The translations under genes and the position numbers were made by a program. This document shows positions 56,899 through 64,000 of a stretch of 64,000 nt of DNA, in pieces (position 1 is the stretch's first letter; every line of letters begins with the position of its first letter). The stretch is from positions 1 through 64,000 of the forward strand of contig CAMRBQ010000006.1 of NCBI GenBank assembly GCA_947040495.1. The letters run 5' to 3'. The notes under the pieces are model-generated. The model was given only the letters and a program-made list of their open reading frames with translations. It was not told the DNA's origin and searched no databases. Origin of the DNA: an uncultured Spirochaetia bacterium. GTDB lineage: Bacteria; Spirochaetota; Brachyspiria; Brachyspirales; Brachyspiraceae.

Positions 56899-57405
56899 AT
56901 GAACAATCTTATGAGAGAACAATTTCGAGTATATATGAAATGTGCCGATCAAAAATATCATGTGATTGGCAAGAATGCAAGTGAGGGGACGCTAAGTTTT
57001 GGTACGACAAGCGAGAGCAAAAATTCTATCACCAATGAGCTTGCCAAAAGTGTTGCAAAAAAAGGGGCTTGGAGTTTACCGATTTCGACAATCGTTGATG
57101 CTGATGACCCGACCATGAGCGAATTATTGAAAGACACTCTTGACATGAATATTTCTCGTGAATATGAAATTTTGATGACATGGGAATTTATGCATAAAGA
57201 TAGTGATGTCAATTTTATCAAGACGCATATGTTTAAGGCTGTTGTTCCACTTTCAGAAATTGGTGGTTCTGGGCAAGCAGAGCTTAACACAAGTTTTACA
57301 ATTTCAAATAGTGGCGATATCAAAGTGGGTTATGTCGATGTGAGCGAGGCTACTGGCATTTATGATGCGAGCACTGATACCTATTTTTTTCCTAGTACTA
57401 CATAA
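56899..57405 (+). CDS. Phage major tail tube protein
   Basis: A 168-aa protein with the beta-sandwich wording of siphoviral tail tubes: KNASEGTLSFGTTSESKNSITNELAKSVAKKGAWSLPISTIVDADDP, then MTWEFMHKDSDVNFIKTHMFKAVVPLSEIGGSGQAELNTSFTISNSGDIKVGYVDV. Such proteins stack as hexamers to form the tube. Immediately upstream of the tape measure, with GAGGAG as ribosome-binding site, the position agrees with the call. Confidence 0.7.
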   Translation: MNNLMREQFRVYMKCADQKYHVIGKNASEGTLSFGTTSESKNSITNELAKSVAKKGAWSLPISTIVDADDPTMSELLKDTLDMNISREYEILMTWEFMHKDSDVNFIKTHMFKAVVPLSEIGGSGQAELNTSFTISNSGDIKVGYVDVSEATGIYDASTDTYFFPSTT

Positions 57406-57416
57406 ATTTAAGTTCT

Positions 57417-57435
57417 ATATATTAAATGCATTAAT
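57417..57435 (+). repeat. Fragment of the palindromic intergenic element
   Basis: ATATATTAAATGCATTAAT, 19 bases, is identical to 58808-58826, 59881-59899 (one mismatch) and, reversed, 63641-63659. Here only this core is present, in the gap before the tape-measure gene. The ribosome-binding site GAGG follows at 57482. Confidence 0.75.
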
Positions 57436-57489
57436 AATAATTAAATATATAAAATTAAAGTATATGCAGACTCTAGGTAATGAGGAAAA

Positions 57490-58785
57490 ATGGAAAAGCA
57501 AAATATAGCAATAACAATTGACACCGCACAATTTGACAAGAGCATAAAAGAAATAGATAAAAAAATTATTGAGCTCACCAAAAGTCGAAAAATCATCATT
57601 GCCAAACCCAAAACAAAAGAGACTGAAGATGCGGTCAAAAAAATTGAAAGCCGATTAACTCAACTGTCCAATCAAAAAATTGAAATTGAAACTAACATCG
57701 CAGAAATTGCAAATGAAGGGACACTCGCATTAGACAGCCTCGCAAATAAAAATACAACAACAACAAAAATATTTTCAGAGCAATGGAAAAAATCAACCGA
57801 TGAAACTCAACAAATATTTGATAGTTTTTTGCAACAAGCAGGCGACCTCGGAGATGCGATTGTCAATGCACAGAACAATAAAATTGATGGCCAACTTCAA
57901 TCGACAGAAAGTGCATATAAAACAGAAATAGAATTACTAGAAAAAAAATATGAACAGGAGCAAGAGTCTTATAAAAATCATTTGGAAAATATTGATGAGC
58001 AACGTGCTGAGCATGAAGAAAAGTTAAACGAGGCTAACATTGAACGTGAGGAACTTGAAGCCGAAAAAGAAACTATCATGGTCGAAGATGATTATCTCGC
58101 TTTACAAGAAAAAATAAAAAATAAAGAAAATGAAATCGCAGCACAAGAAGCACTCATCAATCAAATTAATGAAGTCGAAAAAAACACATTGCTTTCCAAA
58201 GAAATTTCTGAGAAAGAATATCAAGCTCGAAAGGAAGAACGTGAGCATCAATATTTAATTAAAAAAGCGGAGCTCGAACGCAAGCAAGCTATCGCAAATA
58301 AAGGTATGCAAATATTTAATGCTTCGATGAATATGGCATCTGCGATTATGGGCGTGACTGCGGGTAGTAGTTTGCTGCCTTGGATGATACCCATACAAAT
58401 TGCCATGGTGTCTGCCATTGGGGTGGCTCAAATTGCGGCTATTATGAATGCGCCACTTCCAGAGATTCCGAGTTTTGCTATGGGGGGCATGGTGCCTCGT
58501 GCAAATAATTATTTGTACCCGGGCATTCCGCAAGCAAAAGATGAGCGTGATAAAACTTTGATTTGGGCTCGGCAGGGCGAGATGGTTTTGACGCCTACTC
58601 AAGCTTTGGGCTATCGTGATTTTCAAATGTGGCAAAATCAAAGCAGCATCAATAATATGACCACTAGTAATAATTTGAATAATAGCAGTGTCAATAATAA
58701 TTATGAAATTGCTCTCAACATTGCTAGTAATAAATCGAACCCTCATGAAATTGCCAAGGCTGTTGTAAAGGCTATTGGTCATTAA
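57490..58785 (+). CDS. Short phage tail tape measure protein
   Basis: A 431-aa protein with a long coiled coil rich in Lys, Glu and Gln (about 1-280). A hydrophobic/Met-Ala-rich segment follows (NMASAIMGVTAGSSLLPWMIPIQIAMVSAIGVAQIAAIM), then the C-terminal block PEIPSFAMGGMVPR and GEMVLTPTQA that is characteristic of tape measure proteins. It is very short for a tape measure; at the usual ratio of tail length to residues it would specify a tail of only about 65 nm. The ribosome-binding site is GAGGAAAA. Confidence 0.82.
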   Translation: MEKQNIAITIDTAQFDKSIKEIDKKIIELTKSRKIIIAKPKTKETEDAVKKIESRLTQLSNQKIEIETNIAEIANEGTLALDSLANKNTTTTKIFSEQWKKSTDETQQIFDSFLQQAGDLGDAIVNAQNNKIDGQLQSTESAYKTEIELLEKKYEQEQESYKNHLENIDEQRAEHEEKLNEANIEREELEAEKETIMVEDDYLALQEKIKNKENEIAAQEALINQINEVEKNTLLSKEISEKEYQARKEEREHQYLIKKAELERKQAIANKGMQIFNASMNMASAIMGVTAGSSLLPWMIPIQIAMVSAIGVAQIAAIMNAPLPEIPSFAMGGMVPRANNYLYPGIPQAKDERDKTLIWARQGEMVLTPTQALGYRDFQMWQNQSSINNMTTSNNLNNSSVNNNYEIALNIASNKSNPHEIAKAVVKAIGH

Positions 58786-58788
58786 GTG

Positions 58789-58941
58789 CTACGTACGCTT
58801 AAGGTGCATATATTAAATGCATTAATGACATGCTAATATATTAGAATATTATATAAATATTTGAATGTGCGACTAAAGCCTACGCAGTAGTGCAACTAAA
58901 GCCTACGCAGTAGTGCAACTAGGAAAAAATGTACAAACAGG
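58789..58941 (+). repeat. Palindromic intergenic element, copy A (before dit)
   Basis: The left arm CTACGTACGCTTAAGGTGC (58789-58807) is an imperfect inverted partner of the right arm ACTAAAGCCTACGCAGT (58872-58888). Between them lie ATATATTAAATGCATTAAT and the perfect palindrome CTAATATATTAG. The 23-base right arm is then repeated in tandem (58895-58917) and is followed by a leader with GTACAAACAGG. A near-identical copy is at 59861-59992. Confidence 0.85.
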
Positions 58942-58966
58942 AAAAGTAGTGCAAACAGGGAGAAAT

Positions 58967-59857
58967 ATGAGAGATGTTTTAAATAACTTAAACCCAAACC
59001 TCCAAATAAGTGAACTCTTTTTTATTTTAAAAAAAGATGATGACACAATATTAAAACTCGGTGGTGAAAAATATCCGATAGTCAAAAGCAATAAATTATT
59101 TAATAGCCTATTTACATTTGAAAACCTCGATAATAGCCGCGACATTCCCATTGAAGTTTATATTAATAGCATTAGCGATGTCGATGAGTTCACCAATTTT
59201 TTTGAGGCGACAAAGTATAATCAAACATATACATATAAAATGGACATTCATTGTAATGGCAAAAAATATAATGCCAATATTATCACCGCAGAACGCCCGC
59301 TCGAAATTACAAACATCGAAGATTTATACGGCACGCTCACGCAACCCTCGGCAACGATGAAAATCGAACTCATCATGGAGAGCCCGTATTTTTATAGCGA
59401 CTACAGTTATGATGTTGCGATTGGTGGGGGCACTGAGCCTTTGATGAAATATCCTTTGCCATGGCGTTGGGGCGATACTAGTGGATTTGCTGTTTCAAAT
59501 GCACAGGCGATTATCCCGCATATTGTTGAAAATTATGGCAATGAAAATAATGGAATTATTATAAATATTCATAGTGGCAAAAATTTGAAAAACCCTCGCG
59601 TCATCAATGAGAGCACTGGTTTCATCATGGGCTTTGATATGACTGCGAACGCCAATGATATTATCGAAATAAATACTATCGAAAAAACTGTTTATAAAAA
59701 TGGAAAATTTATGCCCAATGTGAAGAGGCTTTTTGACAAGTGGCTTATGCTCACCGATGGGCTCAATGTGATTGCTTTTAATGCCGACAGTGGTGCTCAA
59801 TCATGTAAAGTCAATTTGAAATTTTACAACAAGTATCGAGTACTAAGCATACTCTAG
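58967..59857 (+). CDS. Distal tail protein (Dit-like)
   Basis: A 296-aa protein of the phage tail family: the N-terminal domain includes RDIPIEVYINSISDVDEFTNFFEATKYN, and the C-terminal galectin-like domain has IIPHIVENYGNENNGIIINIHSGKNLKNPRVINESTGFIM, the typical Dit pattern. Dit forms the hub at the tail tip connecting tube and tail fibres. I start at the ATG at 58967 with GGGAG upstream; an in-frame GTG at 58913 lies within the repeat element. The tape-measure gene precedes it and the Gp37-like gene follows. Confidence 0.78.
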   Translation: MRDVLNNLNPNLQISELFFILKKDDDTILKLGGEKYPIVKSNKLFNSLFTFENLDNSRDIPIEVYINSISDVDEFTNFFEATKYNQTYTYKMDIHCNGKKYNANIITAERPLEITNIEDLYGTLTQPSATMKIELIMESPYFYSDYSYDVAIGGGTEPLMKYPLPWRWGDTSGFAVSNAQAIIPHIVENYGNENNGIIINIHSGKNLKNPRVINESTGFIMGFDMTANANDIIEINTIEKTVYKNGKFMPNVKRLFDKWLMLTDGLNVIAFNADSGAQSCKVNLKFYNKYRVLSIL

Positions 59858-59860
59858 GGT

Positions 59861-59992
59861 ACTGTGCACACTTTAATTACATATATTAAATGCATTGATA
59901 ACATGCTAATATATTAGAATATTATATAAATATTTGAATGTGCAACTAAAGCCTACGCAGTAGTGCAACTAGGAAAAAATGTACAAACAGGA
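59861..59992 (+). repeat. Palindromic intergenic element, copy B (before Gp37-like gene)
   Basis: The left arm is ACTGTGCACACTTTAATTAC (59861-59880) and the right arm GCAACTAAAGCCTACGCAGT (59942-59961), with the same two-palindrome core as copy A between them. The following leader (AACTAGGAAAAAATGTACAA) is also shared. It matches copy A over more than 100 bases but has only one copy of the right arm. Confidence 0.85.
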
Positions 59993-59997
59993 GAAGA

Positions 59998-61125
59998 ATG
60001 GTAGAGAAACCAATAATTTATATACTCGATGAAAAATTAAATGTCATAGCAAACATAAATGATTTTATCAAAATGACTTGGATTGAAAACTTCTTTGAAG
60101 CAGATAGTTTTGACATGGAGATACATTTTGATATTACAAGCAATGTCAAAAATAAATCTTATGAAAAAAATAAAATGATATTTGAAGCCCTCGACAGCAT
60201 GTATCAAAATAATATATTTAAGCCTCGATTTGTTGTGGCAGATTTTTTCCAAAAAGATAAAATAAGAATCGCCATGATTGATAGTTTTCATATTAATGAA
60301 ACAAATGCCAGCATGGAAATAAATGCTCTTGGCATGCTCTCTATTTTTCAATTTAAATATGCTTATAATAAAGAGTATATTCCGAGTGCAAACAGCAATG
60401 ATAATATTGGTATAGTCGCTTGTCGCATTTTGGCTGATGGCTTTGCAGCTGATAACATTTTGAAAAATATTTTTATAGCCGATGAGAGTAGCAATAAAAT
60501 TGGTCATGAAGTTTTTTATAAGACAGAGGATAGCCAAAATATTTATGAGGCAACAACGGCATTGCTTTGTGCTTTTAATATTGGATTTGAAACTATATAT
60601 AATCATGATGAAAAAAAAATATATTTTAATACTATTGATAGCAGCGGTAAAATTATTGATACTGCCATAAGTACTGATGATGAAAATCTTATGGAAAATA
60701 AATATACATTTGAGTTTTCAGAATATAGAAATTATATATTTATCGAAGGCGAGAATGGCATCAATGAAGTGATTAACAAAAGCGATGGTAGCATAATATT
60801 TTCTATCAAAGCAAAAAGCAAATCGAAACAGGGCAACCTAAGCAATGATGCATATAGGCAAATCTTAAAAACAGAGGCTGCCATTGAACTCGACAAAAAT
60901 AGCACGTCAGAGCATTTCGATATTTCAATTCATGATGATGTAGATGTGGCTCTTGGCGATACTTGTGTGGTGAAAATATTTGTGGGCTACAAAGAAATTG
61001 TGAAGCAAATTTTAATTACGTCTATAGAGCATGAGTTTGAAGATAAAAAATATAATCGTAATATTGGATTTGGTAAACCCTATAATGCCAAAAACCAATT
61101 AAAAAAAATCTTAGGAGTTTTATAA
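59998..61125 (+). CDS. Phage tail protein, ReqiPepy6 Gp37-like
   Basis: A 375-aa tail-tip protein. It starts with IYILDEKLNVIANINDFIKMTWIENFFEADSFDMEI, the opening of Gp37-like siphoviral proteins (a lead tip strand followed by an FxLE-like strand). The middle reads YEATTALLCAFNIGFETIYNHDEKKIYF, and the end VALGDTCVVKIFVGYKEIVKQILITSIEHEFED. It is expected at the tail hub. The ribosome-binding site AGGAGAAG is within the shared leader of copy B. Confidence 0.7.
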   Translation: MVEKPIIYILDEKLNVIANINDFIKMTWIENFFEADSFDMEIHFDITSNVKNKSYEKNKMIFEALDSMYQNNIFKPRFVVADFFQKDKIRIAMIDSFHINETNASMEINALGMLSIFQFKYAYNKEYIPSANSNDNIGIVACRILADGFAADNILKNIFIADESSNKIGHEVFYKTEDSQNIYEATTALLCAFNIGFETIYNHDEKKIYFNTIDSSGKIIDTAISTDDENLMENKYTFEFSEYRNYIFIEGENGINEVINKSDGSIIFSIKAKSKSKQGNLSNDAYRQILKTEAAIELDKNSTSEHFDISIHDDVDVALGDTCVVKIFVGYKEIVKQILITSIEHEFEDKKYNRNIGFGKPYNAKNQLKKILGVL

Positions 61126-61126
61126 A

Positions 61127-62311
61127 ATGAAAGTCAATGGCAAAGAACCAGATATTGGGATGAGATATTTAAACAGCGTAAGTAGCATGATTGTCCATGG
61201 ATTAGTTAATGAGCAAATTGTCGAGCAATATTTTGAAGTCAATACCGAAATAATTTTAACTATCGATTATGAAGAAACTATAGGTCTTGTCAAAAGTTAT
61301 AATTCGATGCTGAGCCAAAATAATCAAATAATTGCTGTACCTATTAATAGCGATGTTACAAGAGTGAGCGATAGTTTTCGAGGGCATACAATTTTTACCG
61401 AAAATAATAATTTAGATATTTTGTATGATGCCTCTGATATTCAAGAGCATACTTATCTTACAAATGCTGATGGCTTTAACAGTGTCAGTGAACATGATAT
61501 TACTGTGACGGGCAAGATGGTGATGACGCTACTTCCTCAAAGTGGGATTATCGATGGGCTCACTTTTTCGATGTCGCAGCCGCAAAATGTTGCTTTTGAA
61601 GTTGGTGAAGATGGCATGCGAAGAGATTTAATCTTGCTTCGTAAGGACCAGCACAGCCGTAGCATTAGTATTGTTCTCAGACGGGGCATACCTGCCATGC
61701 GACCTGAGCTACCGCCTTATGAGCAAAATCATTTTGGTATATATGAGCTGCCGATATTTTCGGTTTTTATTGATTTAGGTTTTGACCCTGTAAAGCGAAT
61801 ACATGTTTTAGATTTGCGTCGTAATCTTGGCAAGGAAAATTATACCACACAAAATAACCTTTGCGGTTGTATCATGGCATTCTCTGGTGGTGCGGAAGAG
61901 TATTTGCCACCCAATAGTATGGTTTGTGATGGGCGTGCTATTAATCGTATTACTTATGGAAATCTATATAGTAAATTTAGTACATTATGGGGGGAAGGTG
62001 ATGGCTCAACGACTTTTAATATTCCAAATCTAAGTAACCGTATTATTCAAGGTGGCAGGATTTCTCATTCTAATAGAAATAATCAAAATGACGAGGCTGC
62101 TCAAAATAATCAAAATGACGAGGCTGCTCAAGATACTCAAACTTATGTGCCTGCTCAAAATAATCAAACTTATGTGCCTGCTCAAGATACTCAAACTTAT
62201 GTGCCTGCTCAAAATAATCAAAATGACGAGGCTGCTCAAGATACTCAAACTTATAATCCCGCTCAAAAAAGTTTTCAGAGTTCTATTCTTGAATGGATAA
62301 TTTTTTATTAA
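61127..62311 (+). CDS. Tail fibre/tip protein with collar domain and C-terminal repeat
   Basis: A 394-aa receptor-binding candidate. The first 220 residues are beta-rich and unrecognised. Next comes a phage tail collar domain (about 245-310: GCIMAFSGG, PPNSMVCDGRAINRITYGNLYSKFSTLWGEGDGSTTFNIPNLSNRIIQGG). The protein ends with seven 9-residue repeats (NNQNDEAAQ, DTQTYVPAQ types) and a hydrophobic end, SILEWIIFY. It overlaps nothing and begins 1 base after the Gp37-like stop. The repeat tail can lengthen or shorten by recombination without changing frame. Confidence 0.78.
   Translation: MKVNGKEPDIGMRYLNSVSSMIVHGLVNEQIVEQYFEVNTEIILTIDYEETIGLVKSYNSMLSQNNQIIAVPINSDVTRVSDSFRGHTIFTENNNLDILYDASDIQEHTYLTNADGFNSVSEHDITVTGKMVMTLLPQSGIIDGLTFSMSQPQNVAFEVGEDGMRRDLILLRKDQHSRSISIVLRRGIPAMRPELPPYEQNHFGIYELPIFSVFIDLGFDPVKRIHVLDLRRNLGKENYTTQNNLCGCIMAFSGGAEEYLPPNSMVCDGRAINRITYGNLYSKFSTLWGEGDGSTTFNIPNLSNRIIQGGRISHSNRNNQNDEAAQNNQNDEAAQDTQTYVPAQNNQTYVPAQDTQTYVPAQNNQNDEAAQDTQTYNPAQKSFQSSILEWIIFY
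62078..62266 (+). repeat. Seven-unit 27-bp coding tandem repeat (tail fibre)
   Basis: Seven in-frame 27-base units. Each begins AATAAT or GATACT followed by CAA, then either AATGACGAGGCTGCTCAA or ACTTATGTGCCTGCTCAA (AATCCC variant in the last). The half-units combine freely: N-E, N-E, D-P, N-P, D-P, N-E, D-N/P. The near identity of DNA, not just protein, points to recent expansion. Confidence 0.95.
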
Positions 62312-62317
62312 GTTTTC

Positions 62318-63571
62318 ATGGATTTATTTAGCATCAAACAAAAAAGCATCATAAAAAATGCGAACCAACGCTATAATATTTTAAGCGGGGCTACTCGTAG
62401 TGGCAAAACTTATATCGACATCAGTTTTCGGATTATCGATAGGCTGCTCTCACTCAAAAATAAAAATGGGATTGCCATCATTTGTGGATTTAGTTATAGC
62501 ACAATCGAACGAAATATTATTATCCCCATGCAGCAAAAATATGGTGGCCTTGTTGGCAATATTGAATCTGGCAATAATAAAATAAAATCTACTCATGTGA
62601 ATATCATGGGCGAAAATTTTATTTTATTTAATGCGAGTGACAAGAGTAGAATTGATAGCATCCGTGGTAGCAGTGTCAAATATGCATATTGCGATGAGGT
62701 GGCTTCTTATGATAGCAATTTTTTTGCCATGCTCAAAAGTAGGCTCGACAAAACTTATAGCATTTGCGATTGTACTTGTAATCCACATTCGCCAAATCAT
62801 TGGTTTAAACAATTTATGGATAGCGAAAATATTGATAAATATGTAGAGCATTTTTGCCTCGATGACAATCCTTTTATCTCTGAAACTTTTAAAAAAAATA
62901 TCAAAGCCGAATATGAAAACACCATTTTTTATGACCGCTATATTTTGGGCAAATGGGTAAACGCAGAGGGCTTGGTTTTTACAAACTTTGCTAATGACAA
63001 AAATCGCTGGCTTATAAATTATAATAATAAAAATCATTATCGCCGAATTAATATTGGTGTCGACTTTGGTGGCAACAAATCGAAAACTATGTTTATCGCA
63101 ACTGGGCTTTTTTATAATAATCAAAATCAAAATTATGAGGCACATATTCTCGAAGAACATCATGTACATGCGACGAGTAGTAGCGGTGTCGATTGCCAAA
63201 AAATTGCTGGCGAGCATTTTGAGTTTTTTAATATGATAGCAAAAAAATATAATACTGTGCCCGTTCAAACTTACTGCGACCATGAGATAAACTCGATTAA
63301 TACTATTCGCAATTTTCATCGAACAAATGGCAGCAAGCATTTTGTAGACAAAGCCGACAAGCATAGCATGAGCCTCAATGATTGGATTATGTTTCTCAAC
63401 TCATTATTTAATTTTGACAGGATAAAAATTAGCAGCCATTGTAATATGCTCATCGATAGTTTGGCCACACTTATGTATGACATCAATAAGCCCGATTGTA
63501 TTTTGGATAATAATTGTACTGATGTTGATTCCTATGATGCGCTTAGGTACGGACTAGTCAAGATTTTTTAG
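62318..63571 (+). CDS. Phage terminase large subunit
   Basis: A 417-aa packaging motor of the terminase_3/PBSX type: Walker A GATRSGKT (24-31), Walker B YAYCDEV (about 120-127), CTCNPHSPNHWFKQF (coupling motif region), and the RNase H-like nuclease starting INIGVDFGG (Asp near 248) with later acidic residues. The gene starts 6 bases after the tail fibre stop. A small terminase was not seen. The 246-aa minus-strand frame inside it is a shadow. Confidence 0.9.
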   Translation: MDLFSIKQKSIIKNANQRYNILSGATRSGKTYIDISFRIIDRLLSLKNKNGIAIICGFSYSTIERNIIIPMQQKYGGLVGNIESGNNKIKSTHVNIMGENFILFNASDKSRIDSIRGSSVKYAYCDEVASYDSNFFAMLKSRLDKTYSICDCTCNPHSPNHWFKQFMDSENIDKYVEHFCLDDNPFISETFKKNIKAEYENTIFYDRYILGKWVNAEGLVFTNFANDKNRWLINYNNKNHYRRINIGVDFGGNKSKTMFIATGLFYNNQNQNYEAHILEEHHVHATSSSGVDCQKIAGEHFEFFNMIAKKYNTVPVQTYCDHEINSINTIRNFHRTNGSKHFVDKADKHSMSLNDWIMFLNSLFNFDRIKISSHCNMLIDSLATLMYDINKPDCILDNNCTDVDSYDALRYGLVKIF

Positions 63572-63589
63572 TTTTATGTTTTGCCTGAT

Positions 63590-63680
63590 AGATTAATAAC
63601 ATGCTAATATATTAGAATGTTAGATTGATATTTGCATTTTATTAATGCATTTAATATATACAACTTAAACGTACATAGTA
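63590..63680 (+). repeat. Palindromic intergenic element, copy D (before portal)
   Basis: Here the element is rearranged: AACATGCTAATATATTAG (63598-63615) is in forward orientation, but the ATATATTAAATGCATTAAT core is reversed (63641-63659). The right arm is CAACTTAAACGTACATAGTA (63661-63680), matching the GCAACTAAAGCC arm of the other copies. AGGAGAAA follows for the portal gene. Confidence 0.8.
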
Positions 63681-63695
63681 CCAAATAGGAGAAAT

Positions 63696-64000
63696 ATGAA
63701 TATCACAAATAAAGCAATTGAGTTTCTAAGCAAAAATAATATCACAGTTTACAAAGAGCATATCCCCTTTGTCAATGAGTACCGTGCATTTTTTAATATG
63801 AACGATGACAGCTATACGAAGGAGCAAGTTTTTGTGAACCGTGCGGGTGATGAGCGTATCCATAAAGAGATGGCTCAAAAAGTTCGCTACATCACAAATA
63901 TTCATCTGAGCCCTTGTAAGGAATTTGCAAAATTGCTCTTCAATGAAAAAGTGGATTTTAAAAGCGATGATGAAATAACAAATCAAATTAATATATTGCG
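63696..64000 (+). CDS. Phage portal protein, N-terminal part (cut by window end)
   Basis: An open frame from ATG 63696 (AGGAGAAAT upstream) continues without a stop to base 64000: 101 complete residues. MAQKVRYITNIHLSPCKEFAKLLFNEKVDF is like the SPP1-type portal/minor capsid family, where a Lys/Arg-rich helix is followed by 'A-K-LLFNE-V'. Its place directly after the terminase supports a portal, the dodecameric DNA gate of the head. Confidence 0.7.
   Translation, partial: MNITNKAIEFLSKNNITVYKEHIPFVNEYRAFFNMNDDSYTKEQVFVNRAGDERIHKEMAQKVRYITNIHLSPCKEFAKLLFNEKVDFKSDDEITNQINIL

Larger units (their letters stand above)
52511..64000 (+). mobile_element. Prophage (siphovirus-like), left end and head-tail-packaging genes
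   Basis: All genes from the tyrosine integrase at 52511 to the window end lie on the plus strand. Order: integrase, scaffold, capsid, head genes, tail tube, tape measure, distal tail, Gp37-like tail, collar fibre, terminase large subunit and portal. Non-contractile tail genes and no sheath point to a siphovirus-like particle. Lysis, replication and repressor genes, the small terminase and the right end are not in the window. The genes are spaced by repeat-rich gaps rather than packed as in usual late operons. The left attachment site was not located. Confidence 0.85.

Noticed and set aside
62052-62300. Alternative plus-strand and minus-strand ORFs over the 27-bp repeat
   Set aside because: A repeat unit divisible by three keeps every frame open; only the frame with the collar domain is supported.
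62624-63364. 246-aa minus-strand ORF within the terminase gene
   Set aside because: It is antisense to a frame with Walker A/B and nuclease motifs, and has no ribosome-binding site or family pattern.

Overview
The window is strongly AT-rich, single-chromosome bacterial sequence that looks like an anaerobic, flagellated spirochaete. A Brachyspira-like gut organism is my best guess, but the genus is inferred. The support is a spirochaete-style fliF-G-H-I-J flagellar operon, a sodium-pumping oxaloacetate decarboxylase, [FeFe]-hydrogenase maturases (HydE, HydF), metal-type KdsA, and very Asn/Lys/Ile-rich proteins. The first 45 bases are not biological: they are an Illumina TruSeq adapter with its i7 index. 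The window therefore starts at a contig end and the first gene is cut.

Positions 46-50300 are ordinary chromosomal core. In order they hold a truncated membrane protein, rtcB (-), a decayed IS3-type transposase remnant, oadG-oadA-oadB with a good terminator, and an FkbM methyltransferase (-). Next come uppP, an ftsK/spoIIIE gene with a very long Asn-rich linker, and the flagellar export/switch operon fliFGHIJ with a lytic transglycosylase. A MalY/PatB aminotransferase, greA, a DUF3810 metalloprotease, a TPR protein, a TolQ/ExbB-like protein and a NfnA-like flavoprotein follow. A MarR/SRPBCC operon with two tandem palindromes in its promoter comes next, then a lipoprotein gene apparently frameshifted at an A7 tract. 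The rest of the core contains a DUF2156 protein, an AI-2E-type permease, kdsA, a GNAT gene bracketed by 29-bp direct repeats, and DUF58. It continues with a sugar ABC importer without its ATPase, a chemoreceptor with an unusual C-terminal domain, hydE, a PilZ response regulator, rseP and hydF. It ends with a methyltransferase, a PAS histidine kinase, a PTS IIA protein, a CBM48 lipoprotein, fliS, a sigma-70 factor and a URO-D-like protein.

From about 50.3 kb the spelling of the sequence changes. A gene-poor stretch with probable gene debris leads into a DUF2262-like gene and a Pr6Pr-like membrane protein. A tyrosine integrase then begins a prophage that runs off the right edge. Its order is integrase, scaffold, major capsid, two small head genes, tail tube, a short tape measure, distal tail protein, Gp37-like tail protein, collar-domain tail fibre, terminase large subunit and portal (cut). 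Terminase and portal after the tail fibre is a rotated order compared with typical siphoviruses.

The most novel signal is the repeat architecture of this prophage. A family of imperfect palindromic elements of about 100 bp sits in the gaps before the Dit, Gp37-like and portal genes, with fragments before the tape-measure and capsid genes. A five-copy, exactly 20-bp tandem repeat follows the capsid gene. A two-copy 44-bp repeat and a promoter overlapping a perfect inverted repeat precede the scaffold gene. A seven-unit 27-bp mosaic repeat encodes the end of the tail fibre. All gene calls rest on motif reading only; no database search was possible.
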